From positions 3,663,001 through 3,727,000 of the forward strand of contig NC_054690.1 of NCBI RefSeq assembly GCF_011074885.1: a DNA stretch of 64,000 nucleotides. The letters run 5' to 3'. This DNA is from Brettanomyces bruxellensis (Eukaryota; Ascomycota; Pichiomycetes; Pichiales; Pichiaceae). A program made the position numbers and the translations under genes. The notes beneath the pieces were generated by a model. The model saw nothing but the letters and a program-made list of their open reading frames with translations, searched no databases and had not been told where the DNA came from. Shown piece after piece: positions 46,974 to 56,824 of the stretch. How positions within the stretch are numbered: the stretch's first letter is position 1; each line of letters starts with the position of its first letter.

Positions 46974-48499
46974 ATGATTGCAGCTTCGTCGCACAAGGAT
47001 ATAAGCCAGAGTCAGGAATCACACTCTGGAAACTATGTGGAGAACAAGGCAAGCAGGGAAATAAGCATGGATATGAGTGGGGGGATGGACAAAGTCAAGG
47101 AGAGCAGTGCAAGCAGTGCAGGTAGTGCAAGCAACAGTGCACGGAGTGGGAGTAACAACAATGAAAAAGACAGTGCCAGCAGAAACAACATGAGCATTTC
47201 TTCAAGCGTTAATACCAGCCTGACTTCCAGCATCGCAAATACAGACATCGCAAATACAGACATCAGCAACATCAACCTTAGCAATATCAACATCAACAAC
47301 GTCAATGTCAACAACATGAAGTTCGAGCCCGGCAGGCAGCCGAACAGTGCAGAAAACGCAAACGTCAAGTGGGTGGATGTGATTGAAGGTGCGAATCTAA
47401 GCGGAACACAGGCATTCGACTTACTTAGCACGTACACAAACCTCATAACGTCGGCATCACAGTCTTATGAGGGAGTTTCGCCACGGACAAACGTGAGGGA
47501 CAGTGCAGAAAGCAGCAAGGTAAGCACGCCGGTTGGGAAAGGCAGCATCAGCCAGCCTGTAAGCCTGAATCCCAGTGCTGCAGACCTGTTCGGGGCGAAT
47601 TTCGCCCCCCTGGACACATCTACAGACATGGATATCCACCAGGGCGGGTTTGCAAACACGGCGAACCCTCCAACGGGCATCGGGCCATATGTAAACACGA
47701 ATTCCAGTAGCACAAGCTTGGCCCACGTCCCCAGTATGTCGAAATCGTCAAGCCGGAGCACTGCCTTACCCGGTGACGACTACACGCCACTAATATCGCC
47801 GGCTGTGACTCCCCTGGAGCGGGAAACGTCGGTCAGCCGAGCCCGGAAAGTTGGATTTTCGCCTCTCACGTCCCCCGCGTTGGAATTTCAGCATTACCAT
47901 TCCAAGTCCGTGAGCCTGCGGCAGAAGAGAAAGGACCACCAGGACGATCTGACAGGCAACTCGGGCCGCCGGGGGTCCTCGTCCTCTTTCAAGCGGTCCA
48001 AAACACCCAGCACCACTCCGTTAATGGGGCCTGTTACCGGCCGGGTGCCCGTTTCTGCCTACGGCTACGGAAAATCCAAGTCCCAGTACTTGTACCGGCA
48101 CCCGTTGGGCTCGAAACACGTTCAGAGCCAAAACCAGCACATCCAGAACAGTAAGCAGCACAGAAGATCGTCCCAGAACTCGCTCCGGTCCCAGGATGGT
48201 GTCTTTGACACACTTTCGGACGAGATGATGCTTCCGCCATCGTCCCAGCAACAGGAGGCCGCTTCTGGCGACCAGATGGGGCATAAGGAGCACCAAACAG
48301 GCCACGCAGACGCGTCCAAGGGCCCTGCCTTCGCCACACCAGCCACACTGATGTCTTTCCCCGTCATTGGGGCCCACCATGCCCGAAATTCGCCCCGGCT
48401 GATGTCCAATGACAATGTTTTTGCCAACCCAAGGCACAACGCCAGCTCAGCCCAGTCTTCACCTGTTATTTTGCCGTCTTCCAGCTCGGCAATCCTGCT

Positions 48500-48531
<32 letters not shown>

Positions 48532-49073
48532 GGCAAAAGTTCCTGGTGCAGGATTCGAATCCCGGGCGGGATACAGAACCTGCTGGTGCAGGCTCTGGAA
48601 ATGGCCATTCCGGCAAGAAAAACGGCCCTGCGGCAGATTCCTCGCCTACAGGAAGCATTCCAGCGGATGCAGATGGCCAATCTAGCTGGCCGGCGGCAAG
48701 AAGAGGGTCCAGCAGCTCTGGAAAATCGAACTGTAGCAAAAAAATGAACCACAAGCTTGCCGAGCAGGGCCGCAGAAACAGGATGAATGTTGCCATCCAG
48801 GAGCTGGACAACCTAATTCCAGACACATACAAAGATGGGGCGATGGTCCCCTCAAAGGCAACTACCGTCGAGATGTCCTCGAAATACATCCGGGACCTCC
48901 AGACAGAAAATAAGCGGCTGTGCAAGGAGCTCGAGCAGGCCAAGGCACAGCTTGAGAAGTACATGGGCAGCCGGGGTGCGTCCACAGTTGAGAGCGGGTC
49001 CTCAATCAGTCCTCTCGAGTACCTCGATGGGGAATCGGGAAAGAAGAGTAAGGATCTGGACGAGTCTGCCTGA
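46974..49073 (+). CDS. PHO4: Pho4-like bHLH transcription factor
   Basis: Probable activator of phosphate-starvation genes through CACGTG sites. Of 699 residues, the first 580 are low-complexity Ser/Asn/Thr-rich with an Asn-rich INLSNININNVNVNNM tract and a Gln run from a CAG repeat (48502-48530). The only clear fold is the C-terminal bHLH (about 592-655): basic region NHKLAEQGRRNRM, helix 1 VAIQELDNLIP, a loop, and PSKATTVEMSSKYIRDLQ, followed by a leucine-zipper-like helix. The PSKATTVE..YIR.LQ block is diagnostic of Pho4. It is much longer than S. cerevisiae Pho4 (312 residues). The start is ATG 46974; the frame is open a few codons further up only from TTG. Coding sequence here is clearly GC-richer than in the left half of the window. 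Confidence 0.85.
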
Positions 49074-49124
49074 GTGATTAATTTTCTAAGCGTATAATAA
49101 TGAAGAAGAGTGAGTATTAGTGGG

Positions 49125-49261
49125 TTGTTGATGTAGATGTGGTGATGTGGTGATGTAGTTGATGTGGTTGATGTAGTTGATGGTTGATGTGGTTGATGTG
49201 GTTGGTGTATTTAATATAGTTGATGTGGTTAACGTGGTTGATGGTTGATGCAGCTGACGTA
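49125..49261. repeat. GTTGATGTG-type short tandem repeats after PHO4
   Basis: Degenerate 9-bp units around GTTGATGTG/GTTGATGTA fill about 140 bp beginning roughly 50 bp after the PHO4 stop. Confidence 0.8.
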
Positions 49262-49958
49262 GTTTATACATTCTTCGATATACACTTCGATAATACATCA
49301 GTACTATAAACTATATAACTAGTGTTAATTAATCACCCCATTCATTGGTACCTTCTATTTGAGTCACACCCAGAGTTATTCATATCCTTCACCTCACTAC
49401 TACCTCTGGCATATACATTATCTCGTCTCTTTATTACACACCGTTTTATTAATGCATGAAATTAATATACATGTCTGATTACTAATTAATGCTTAGCTAC
49501 TACCAAAAATCAGATTACTGCTCGGAGTTCCACTGAGTGCATGTTTTATCTTGCATTCTTCACATTCTAGCTATTTATTGCTGCAAACCAGCCACCTTCA
49601 CCTACACAATCTTCCGAACCAATCATAATACCTCATCAAGCAACCACTACATCATTTTTACTCTTTGGTATGGCAATTTATCCGAATCGCAAACCCTCAT
49701 CATACCCTCAAGCCAGCTCCCATGCTTCCTGCAGAAGACATCCAAAAGAAGCAAGATAAATTATCCCGCTCTCTCGCTGCTCCTAAAATAATTCATGAAT
49801 AATTTATTCTCATGCGGTGGGGAAGCATCAATTTTTTTACTTTTTATCTTTTTTTTCTTTTATTTTTTTCTTTTCCCATTTATTTCACCTCCTTTTTCTT
49901 TTCTGCTTGCTCCATCCGCTCCACTTACTTCTTCCTCTGCACACAAAAATACACAATT
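49262..49958. other. Intergenic region PHO4-IFRD gene
   Basis: About 700 bp. It is pyrimidine-rich near 49840-49930, just before the next ATG, where an in-frame ORF extension translates as a Phe run and is not used. Nothing else was recognised. Confidence 0.5.
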
Positions 49959-51605
49959 ATGGGCTACAAAAAACGAAGAGCACACGCATCGGCATCCAGG
50001 ACCGGCTCGCAGTCCGGATCTACGATCGAGGACCAATCTTTTGATGCGGATACCAGCGATTTCAGCGTTCCTTCCGTCAGCCAATTGGATTCAGAGGCTC
50101 CAGACATACAGCAGAAGATACAGCAAAATGTTCATGATGTGAAGATTCTCAGGTCGCCGACGTTTGGAGCACTCAGCAGGGAAGAGAGCAGGAACAATTC
50201 TGTGATTGGCTCGATTATCGACGAGGAACTTGGAAGTGTGAGTGGTGCGAATTCTGGAGAAAGCAGATCGGCAAGTGTGATCACAAACGATGGGGTGAGA
50301 ATTTACGATGTGCAAGACATGATCGATGCCCTCGACCGGCCCCGCAACAAGATCAACACGGAGTCCCGGCTGTTCTTGCTTGGCGAGGGCTACAAGATGC
50401 TCATCCGGCATCCGGACACCGTGGAAGTCAACGAGCAAGATATGGACTCGTTAATAGGCTTTATTCGGGCAGCCAAGTCGGACAGCGAGTCCTTGTTGGC
50501 GATTCGGTTTGCATGTGCATACGCGGCGACCGACTCGGATGAGGTCGGCACCCAGGTGATGGACGAGCTTGTGCCGATTCTCTACCGAGTGGTTTTTGAC
50601 TTCAACCAGTCGAATTTGTTGAGGTCCTCGTGCATTATTGCCTACTTCAGCCTGCTCTTGGTCATCTTTGATGGCTCCGACTGCTATAGTATCTCCGATA
50701 GTGCCAACGACTTTTTGGAGCTGATCGAGCCCTACGAGAGTTCTCCACCTGCAACTTCTACAGACGACGAATCTAAGTACGCCTGGGATTTGGTGGCCAA
50801 TTCCATCAATGGGATCGGAATCGTCTTGAGTCTCCTCTACAAAGGCGGGAAGAACGATGTCAATGATCTGATCCAGGACTTCTTGCCCCGGATCATTCCA
50901 TTTTTGGGCGATGAGTTCCCAAAAGCCGTCCACAAGGCCGCATGCATCCTCGTTGGCCTCATGTACGAGATATACGACTTCAAATCGGCTGGAGATGCCG
51001 GTGGGGAGCCGAGTGATGGGCAAAACATCGGCGAAAACATGGATGATGGCCCGTACTATGATATTTCTGAGATCGAGGAGAGCATAAACCAGCTAGTGCG
51101 AGATTCCAACAAGAAAGTGGGCAAAAGAAGCAAGAAGGAGGTTCGCTCGATATACAGAGAGGTGTTGAGCACGGTGATTGGTGCACAGGAGAAGGCGGCA
51201 AGGGAAAAGCAGGGCCTTGCGGAAAGTTCAGACAGTGAGGAAAACGAGAAAAACAGGCTCGATAGAAAAACTGCCGTGATATCCAAGTTTGCCATCAGTA
51301 AGACTAAGCAGCTTCCCATACGGTCGTGGTTTGCGTTTTTGAGGCTGATCCACCTCAAGTATCTTTTTGACACCGAGTTGAGTCGGCATTTGCTCGGCTC
51401 CAGGGAGGTTAGAGACTTCTTGGTTGGGCCGCAGGACCGTGTTGGCTTTGCTGGGCATGCTGATGATGATGATGACCAGCACAAGTCGTCTGGAAGAAAT
51501 TGGAGAAACAGAGATGTGAAACTGAACGGAATAAAGAAGGAGCAGCAGATACAGAGGGCAAGGGATGATAAGCTGAGAGAGAAGATGGACGACTTGAATA
51601 TCTGA
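49959..51605 (+). CDS. IFRD-family protein (interferon-related developmental regulator-like)
   Basis: A 548-residue protein from ATG 49959 (MGYKKRRAHASAS). After a Ser-rich N-terminus it has a helical-repeat domain (about 110-400): LIGFIRAAKSDSESLLAIRF, CAYAATDSDEVGTQVMDELV, LLRSSCIIAYFSLLLVI. A basic block DSNKKVGKRSKKEVRSIYRE and a C-terminal segment PIRSWFAFLRLIHLKYLFDT, then LSRHLLGSREVRDFL, correspond to the IFRD C-terminal motif. IFRD1/2 relatives in animals bind idle ribosomes or act in transcription; the role in yeasts with this gene is not established. The tail has basic and acidic low complexity. A 33-bp minisatellite follows the stop. Confidence 0.8.
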   Translation: MGYKKRRAHASASRTGSQSGSTIEDQSFDADTSDFSVPSVSQLDSEAPDIQQKIQQNVHDVKILRSPTFGALSREESRNNSVIGSIIDEELGSVSGANSGESRSASVITNDGVRIYDVQDMIDALDRPRNKINTESRLFLLGEGYKMLIRHPDTVEVNEQDMDSLIGFIRAAKSDSESLLAIRFACAYAATDSDEVGTQVMDELVPILYRVVFDFNQSNLLRSSCIIAYFSLLLVIFDGSDCYSISDSANDFLELIEPYESSPPATSTDDESKYAWDLVANSINGIGIVLSLLYKGGKNDVNDLIQDFLPRIIPFLGDEFPKAVHKAACILVGLMYEIYDFKSAGDAGGEPSDGQNIGENMDDGPYYDISEIEESINQLVRDSNKKVGKRSKKEVRSIYREVLSTVIGAQEKAAREKQGLAESSDSEENEKNRLDRKTAVISKFAISKTKQLPIRSWFAFLRLIHLKYLFDTELSRHLLGSREVRDFLVGPQDRVGFAGHADDDDDQHKSSGRNWRNRDVKLNGIKKEQQIQRARDDKLREKMDDLNI

Positions 51606-51639
51606 CATATGGCATTTACAGTTATGTATATTTTATATA

Positions 51640-51771
51640 AGCACTTGATCTAATGGTTATTTAATTTGTTCAAGTACTTGATCCAATGGTTATTTAATTT
51701 GTTTAAGTACTTGATCTAATGGTTATTTAAATTATTTAAGTACTTGATCTAATGGTTATTTAATTTATTTA
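51640..51771. repeat. 33-bp minisatellite after the IFRD-like gene, 4 copies
   Basis: Four 33-bp units containing AGTACTTGATCTAATGGTTA, differing by only a few bases, start 35 bp after the stop codon. Units 3 and 4 differ least. Confidence 0.93.
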
Positions 51772-51856
51772 ATGTGCACACTCGAGGGCATGGCAGCGTA
51801 TCAAGTGTCTTCAATGCTGCAGGTTGCCCATCTGGCTTTTCCCTTTACCTATCGCC

Positions 51857-52786
51857 TCATCTCAAACGCCTCTTTAACCATCCTGGAATACGTATATCGA
51901 CGATTTTCCGCCTTGTGCGACCAGCAAATGGATTCACCGTCTTGACTTCCTCATCCCCATCCACGAACCTTGCATTTTTGAGGTTTCTCATCGTTGAAAT
52001 GCACACAGACTCCAACTCTGCACCGCCTTCTTCCTCCCACTGGTCACAACCTCCAAAGTGGATTCCATGCTGGATGAAAAAGTACAAATCGATGGGATCG
52101 ATATATTTCGGCAGAGGTAAAACTGCAAAGTTCTTCAGGAGAAACTCGAAGTCCGCCTTTGCGAGTTTCCTGCACTCGCTTTCCGGGATCCTAAAATGTA
52201 CAAATTCCTCTTTCTTATCATTTTCTGTGCTATTACCAGCTGGCTTTAAGGAAAACGCTTTCCTCTCCGGATACGGTATAAACCTGAATTCGGAAGCCGC
52301 TGGCATCACAGTTCTGCCCAGACTTTTGCGCGTCTTTCTTCTTTTTTTGAATACTATTCCCTTGGTCTTAAACGGCGTCTTAAACTTTTCTGCTTGGTCC
52401 AATTCCGTGTCCTCTTCCTCTTCATAATAGTTCAGACTGATTTTTTGACTTCTCCCGCTGGCAACATGCGTGTGCACAGCATTTTCCCCTGAAAAAAAAG
52501 ACACTTTCCCACATATATAGTCAACATTTAACGTAATTGTGCAATCTGCCCATTTACTTGAATCAAATCCGACCTCATCTTTATCGTCCTTGATTTCGTC
52601 CAATACCTTATCCTTGTTATTGAGACGCTCAAAGTTTATTCTGTGGTTCCTTGTTGATTTGAAACTCAGCGGTTTGAATTGAGAATCCTCTTCATCTTTG
52701 TTATCATAGTTGAGCTGGGTCAATAGTTGGCTTTTCTGCTTGTTTGCATCCAAATATGGATTCGTACCCAACAGGCCACGTGTCAT
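51857..52786 (-). CDS. Hypothetical protein, 309 residues
   Basis: Not recognised. It starts MTRGLLGTNPYLDANKQKS. The N-terminal half is polar and charged (LNNKDKVLDEIKDDKDEVGF). The middle has an acidic patch YYEEEEDTELDQ followed by a basic cluster FKKRRKTRKSLGR that could be a nuclear signal. The C-terminal 110 residues look folded (HFRIPESECRKLAKADFEF, LPKYIDPIDLYFFIQHGIHF) and end in a basic tail IRIPGWLKRRLR. No membrane segment. Codon use is less GC-rich than the flanking genes. A CACGTG E-box lies at 52777-52782, just inside the 5' end. Confidence 0.7.
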   Translation of the reverse strand: MTRGLLGTNPYLDANKQKSQLLTQLNYDNKDEEDSQFKPLSFKSTRNHRINFERLNNKDKVLDEIKDDKDEVGFDSSKWADCTITLNVDYICGKVSFFSGENAVHTHVASGRSQKISLNYYEEEEDTELDQAEKFKTPFKTKGIVFKKRRKTRKSLGRTVMPAASEFRFIPYPERKAFSLKPAGNSTENDKKEEFVHFRIPESECRKLAKADFEFLLKNFAVLPLPKYIDPIDLYFFIQHGIHFGGCDQWEEEGGAELESVCISTMRNLKNARFVDGDEEVKTVNPFAGRTRRKIVDIRIPGWLKRRLR

Positions 52787-53136
52787 ATCATGTTCTTGAT
52801 TGCGGCAATGTGTGTAAACGTTATTCTACGTTTATATACAAATAGTATCAAGCAGATGCAGTTCAGTAACCTTGAAATTGTATATGGCTCATAAATCCCT
52901 CACACCTTTTATTCGGATGATTCGATTTCTGAATTTTTTCTCAGTTTTATTTTTTATTTTTTCTTCATCATCTCGGATCCTCGGACACTTCACAGACATG
53001 TAAACGACCCGTGTCCCGTACTTACTTGTTAACATTACCTCCATCTTCATAAATATTGCCCTCACAGTGATAAAGCATCATCCACACAAACAAACAGTAT
53101 TAACTCTATTTATATTTACTGCTTTTGTCATTCACA
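52787..53136. promoter_or_regulatory. Divergent promoter region before MIM2-like gene
   Basis: About 350 bp, T-rich at 52935-52970, with TATATATAC-like and TTTATATTTAC stretches. No specific element can be named. Confidence 0.4.
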
Positions 53137-53290
53137 ATGAGCACTAACGACTCCATAATAAGTCAAGTCAATAATCTGGAAAGCCGGGCTAATACTGCTG
53201 GCCACAAGAAAAGCACAGCAGACGAGACGGGATCCGAGGTTCAGGGACACGCAAAAGAAGATGAGGAGATTTCCGAGAGTGAAGAAGAAG

Positions 53291-53329
<39 letters not shown>

Positions 53330-53505
53330 CAAGTTACACTTACGAGTCAGAAATAGTCGACTACAACTTGGATAAGGAATGGCAGGATATAGTAACGCAG
53401 TGTAACTCACTTGTTTTCCTTGTACTAATACCTGTGGTTGGACGGATGATTGGACGACGGTTTGCCCACTACATATGGCATAGAGTTGCAGACCGGATAT
53501 TTTAG
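53137..53505 (+). CDS. MIM2: Mim2-like mitochondrial outer-membrane insertion factor
   Basis: A 122-residue protein. The first 75 residues are polar and acidic, with a run of twelve Asp encoded by a GAT repeat (53294-53326). One C-terminal hydrophobic segment, SLVFLVLIPVVGRMIGRRFA, is preceded by DKEWQDIVTQCN and followed by HYIWHRVADRIF. An acidic cytosolic half, a single helix containing a PxVG..xGRRF core, and a short basic tail fit fungal Mim2, which with Mim1 inserts helical proteins into the mitochondrial outer membrane. The assignment rests on this small motif and topology, so it is moderate. The ATG at 53137 is used; the frame upstream opens only from a TTG. Confidence 0.6.
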
Positions 53506-53571
53506 GCGGGATAATTGTACTTATATTAAACATAGAGTATCGCTATATGAAGAAAGAAATGACATGATATA

Positions 53572-54195
53572 TCATATGTTGACCATCAAGGCCTCACTCT
53601 TCAAGATGAATTTCGGGTTGAGCGTTTTGAAGATCTTCACCAATTTGTTGATGATCGACACGTTCAACAAAAGCATCACTGATTGCATTTCCTTACACGA
53701 GGTATCATAAATAGAAGGAGAAGTACTTTTGCTCTGTTCAACTTGTGGCTTTTGAGAAGAGAGGGCAACTTCCTGTTTTTTGAAGTAGTTGATGAAAAGA
53801 ATGATGACGTTTTTAATCGGGAGCCTCAAATCGGGCATGTAATAAGTGCTGGTGCTACTCTTGCCAGTTTCTTTTCCTGAAAGTCCAGATGTGTCCGGGA
53901 GATGGTTGATGTACACGTTTGTTGATAAGAGTTTTTGCAGATCTGCAAAAGGTGCGGTGTCTTTTAGCGCCAACAATCGTCCCAGGTCCAATATTCTGGT
54001 GAAATTAATAAGCTGCGTGGATATTTTCTGGTCTCTAGACTCGGGCTTGTCACTTTGGCTTGTTGTGAATTTGTTCAAGTATGTGAAAAGTTCATCATCT
54101 GAAATTCCGTACTTGGATGGTTTGAGCAACACGTCAATGACCTCGTTCAATATTCTAACTTCTCTGTGGACCATTTTCTTATGATTCTCGTTCAT
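53572..54195 (-). CDS. Hypothetical protein, 207 residues
   Basis: Not recognised. It begins MNENHKKMVHREVRILNEVI and is largely helical: EVIDVLLKPSKYGISDDELF, LINFTRILDLGRLLALKDTA and LRLPIKNVIILFINYFKKQE. No signal peptide and no clear membrane helix. The first 70 residues resemble winged-helix or small all-alpha regulators only in a general way. It is convergent with the MIM2-like gene, with 66 bp between stops. Confidence 0.65.
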   Translation of the reverse strand: MNENHKKMVHREVRILNEVIDVLLKPSKYGISDDELFTYLNKFTTSQSDKPESRDQKISTQLINFTRILDLGRLLALKDTAPFADLQKLLSTNVYINHLPDTSGLSGKETGKSSTSTYYMPDLRLPIKNVIILFINYFKKQEVALSSQKPQVEQSKSTSPSIYDTSCKEMQSVMLLLNVSIINKLVKIFKTLNPKFILKSEALMVNI

Positions 54196-54595
54196 TTTTT
54201 ATTCTCACAGCCTTGGTGGGTTGATATATGTGTAGTAGTATGAAGCTGTGGCCGGTGTTTATCTGTGCAGAATTGCTTAAGTAATTGTCATGTCAAGGAA
54301 AAAAAAATAAAAAAAATAAAAAAAAATAAAGAACATGCAAATCATTATCTATCCATACAAATTCGGCGATTTTTTTTTTAAAAAAAAGCAGGTTGAAAAT
54401 TCCGATCTCTGGCCCCGGTGCTTTTACATTCACATTATCTACATCTGCATGCAATGAGGGTATGCGGAACAAAGCCAGCAGGGAAAAATTTTAAAAATAA
54501 AGAAGATTATTGATTATAATTTATACAATTGGAATTACTAGGACCCTGAGAATCAGCCGTCCCAGTTCAGCTGTAATATTACACAGAAAGGGAAA
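54196..54595. other. Intergenic region upstream of the 207-residue gene
   Basis: About 400 bp with an A-rich stretch at 54298-54330 and T/A runs at 54371-54388. It holds the promoter of the minus-strand gene at 54195 and the TRM1 3' region. Nothing else was recognised. Confidence 0.45.
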
Positions 54596-56563
54596 TCATT
54601 TGGGTCTGGATTTCGGACCCCAGTACTTGGTTGGGTTTTCCTGGAAACGAAGAATTTTGATTTTGCGGAACTTGGCCAACTCCTTGCTTAGGTCGTTGGC
54701 ATGTACCAGCCAATCAAAATCGTCCATTTCCGGGTGTCCGTCCTCGGTCTTGAGTGCAGCGAGGTCGATTTCCTGTCCAATAATGTCGTTTGTCAGAATT
54801 TTGAAGCCCGGAGTTGTTTGGCCGAGCTTTGAAACGTCCTTCTGGCAGTGTTGGGCAAGTTTCTTGCCAATAAACCATATAACCTCCCAGGGAGCATCGG
54901 TCTTGATTGAATTTGCGGAGGCATGCGTGAGAGATGCCGAATAGCCCAAATTGGCAAGTGCTGACGTGTACGTGTCGATGGAAGGTGCAGGAATCTTGAG
55001 GACTGATGCAACGGTATTTGTCTTAAAGTAGAAAGGTGCCAAGACCTCGCGGCTTGCCATGGTGAGCATCCCCTTGATTCTTGGCAACGTTTTGTAGATT
55101 TCCGGGTCCGCCTTTTTCTGTAGATCCAATATCCGCTCGATAAATGCACCGTTGTGCAACGGTCCACCCCACATTGGACCCCCTATGTGGTTCACCGAGC
55201 CGCAAAATGCACAATGTGGACCAACCACGGGTCCCACGGCCAATCCGAATCTTCGATTTCCTCTTTTGTTCAAGCTGACGCGGCCCAGCGGCTGCAGTGA
55301 CACCGAGTGGCACTGTGAGCATTTAAATGTGAGCATTGTGGATGAGGCGAGTTTTTTCACCTGAATCGGGGAATTGTGGACTCTGATGAACATCCTGATG
55401 TAGAAATCGATCGACAAGCACAAAAGCGGCTCGATCGACTTGCCGTACTTGGCAGCAGTGGTGGAAATCATGTGCAATGCCAATCTGAGGGCTCCCTCGT
55501 GTGTCGAGTCTCCTCCAGTGTTGGATCCTCCATACAAGGCAAAACACTTCTCGGGATACCCGTTTCCGGCCAAAACCCCGAGATCCGTGCACGTGACAAG
55601 CATCATTCCACCATCCCTGATGGCCTGCATGGCAGAATCCATGAATGGGGCCGCAGAACCGTACGGATCGAGGTCGATCACGTGATACTGGCATGTTTGC
55701 TGTGCCATGTACCTTATTGCGTCTGCATGGTTTGCCGTGACTCTAGATTCGAGCCCATTGTGCTTCACGTTGACCTTAATGGACTCCACGGCTGCAGGGC
55801 TCAAGTCGTTGGCGATCACGTGCTTCACTAATGGGATTTCCTTCGTGTATCTTATAGCTCTGAGGCCAGAAGCCGACAATGCCTCCATAATTTCGGCAAA
55901 CGGCAGCTTTGCCCACTCCTCGTCGGCCTTATCGGTCACCACGACATCTTCCGTGTTCTTGCCATCGCTTGTGGGCTGCTTATTGCGTTTTTTCCGCCGT
56001 TTGGCAAGTGCTTCTTCCTGATACATCTCGGTAAATGCTTTAATTGCGAGGCAGCTCAAATCCCGATTGTACTGCTGGACTGGGTTGTAGAAGACCTGAT
56101 TTTTGGGAAACAAGATCCTCGCCGAGCCTTCTACCAACTCGTCGTAGTTAGAAATATCGATCTGGCCGACGTTATCCACCAGGTGGGGGGTGGGGGTGGA
56201 AGACGCGGCTTTATCCGGCATGGCTGGTGGATTGGTGGAGCCACCTGAAGATTTGTTGGATGTAGACATATTGGATGCTGTGAGGGGTGTACTTAATGTA
56301 TTTAGTGTGTTGGATGTATTTAGCGTATTTAGTGTATTGGATGTATTGAATGTATTTAATGTATTGGACGTATTTAATGTATTGGATGTATTGGATGTAT
56401 TTAATGTATTTAATGTACTAGAGGTCTCAGATGCACTGACTGATGACTTATTGCACGATATGCCGGCTTTTTCGCAATTTTCCACGCTTCTCGTTCCAAC
56501 CACAAGTTTGGCCCTCAAATTTCTTGACAGCACCTTCACGAACTGCACAATATTCCCGGCCAT
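54596..56563 (-). CDS. TRM1: tRNA (guanine26-N2)-dimethyltransferase Trm1
   Basis: Makes N2,N2-dimethylguanosine at position 26 of tRNAs in nucleus and mitochondria. The 655-residue protein (570 in S. cerevisiae) starts MAGNIVQFVKVLSRNLRAKL, a likely mitochondrial presequence. Residues 51-92 are a low-complexity repeat of LNT and SNT units not found in typical Trm1. The enzyme starts near 130 (VEGSARILFPKNQVFYNPVQ). It has the SAM-binding ALSASGLRAIRY, catalytic IDLDPYGSAAPF near 295, TCTDLGVLAGN, GGDSTHEGALRL, a zinc-type cluster (CSQC, CAFCG) and GGPMWGGPLH. It ends in a basic C-terminus. The upstream gene lies on the same strand. Confidence 0.95.
   Translation of the reverse strand: MAGNIVQFVKVLSRNLRAKLVVGTRSVENCEKAGISCNKSSVSASETSSTLNTLNTSNTSNTLNTSNTLNTFNTSNTLNTLNTSNTLNTLSTPLTASNMSTSNKSSGGSTNPPAMPDKAASSTPTPHLVDNVGQIDISNYDELVEGSARILFPKNQVFYNPVQQYNRDLSCLAIKAFTEMYQEEALAKRRKKRNKQPTSDGKNTEDVVVTDKADEEWAKLPFAEIMEALSASGLRAIRYTKEIPLVKHVIANDLSPAAVESIKVNVKHNGLESRVTANHADAIRYMAQQTCQYHVIDLDPYGSAAPFMDSAMQAIRDGGMMLVTCTDLGVLAGNGYPEKCFALYGGSNTGGDSTHEGALRLALHMISTTAAKYGKSIEPLLCLSIDFYIRMFIRVHNSPIQVKKLASSTMLTFKCSQCHSVSLQPLGRVSLNKRGNRRFGLAVGPVVGPHCAFCGSVNHIGGPMWGGPLHNGAFIERILDLQKKADPEIYKTLPRIKGMLTMASREVLAPFYFKTNTVASVLKIPAPSIDTYTSALANLGYSASLTHASANSIKTDAPWEVIWFIGKKLAQHCQKDVSKLGQTTPGFKILTNDIIGQEIDLAALKTEDGHPEMDDFDWLVHANDLSKELAKFRKIKILRFQENPTKYWGPKSRPK
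56291..56413 (-). repeat. LNT/SNT triplet-type repeat in TRM1
   Basis: About 41 codons of alternating Leu-Asn-Thr and Ser-Asn-Thr, encoded by degenerate 9-bp units, inserted between the presequence and the catalytic domain. It is a length-variable candidate that stays in frame. Confidence 0.85.
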
Positions 56564-56824
56564 ATGTCACTATCCTCCACACATAATAAGAACTTGCACT
56601 GTGGTGAAATTGCAAAGCAAAAAGAGCGCGAAGAAAATTTTGAAAAATGCACTACGTGAAAAATAATCGCTTACCTACAGCTGCCATCCGGGCCAATATT
56701 AGCATCATAAAGTTAACCAATATCATAGAAGAAACAGAGAAAATAATAAGAATCATAACGGCGGTAGAGAATTCAAAGAAATAAGAAGATCATAAACTCG
56801 TAGTAGGTGAAGAGCTCAGTAAGA
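56564..56824. other. Intergenic region TRM1 / low-complexity gene
   Basis: About 260 bp holding the TRM1 promoter and the 3' end of the next minus-strand gene. Nothing specific was seen. Confidence 0.4.

Noticed and set aside
48552..48562. GATTCGAATCC, a tRNA B-box-like sequence
   Set aside because: It lies within the PHO4 coding region. No A box, anticodon arm or acceptor stem could be built around it.
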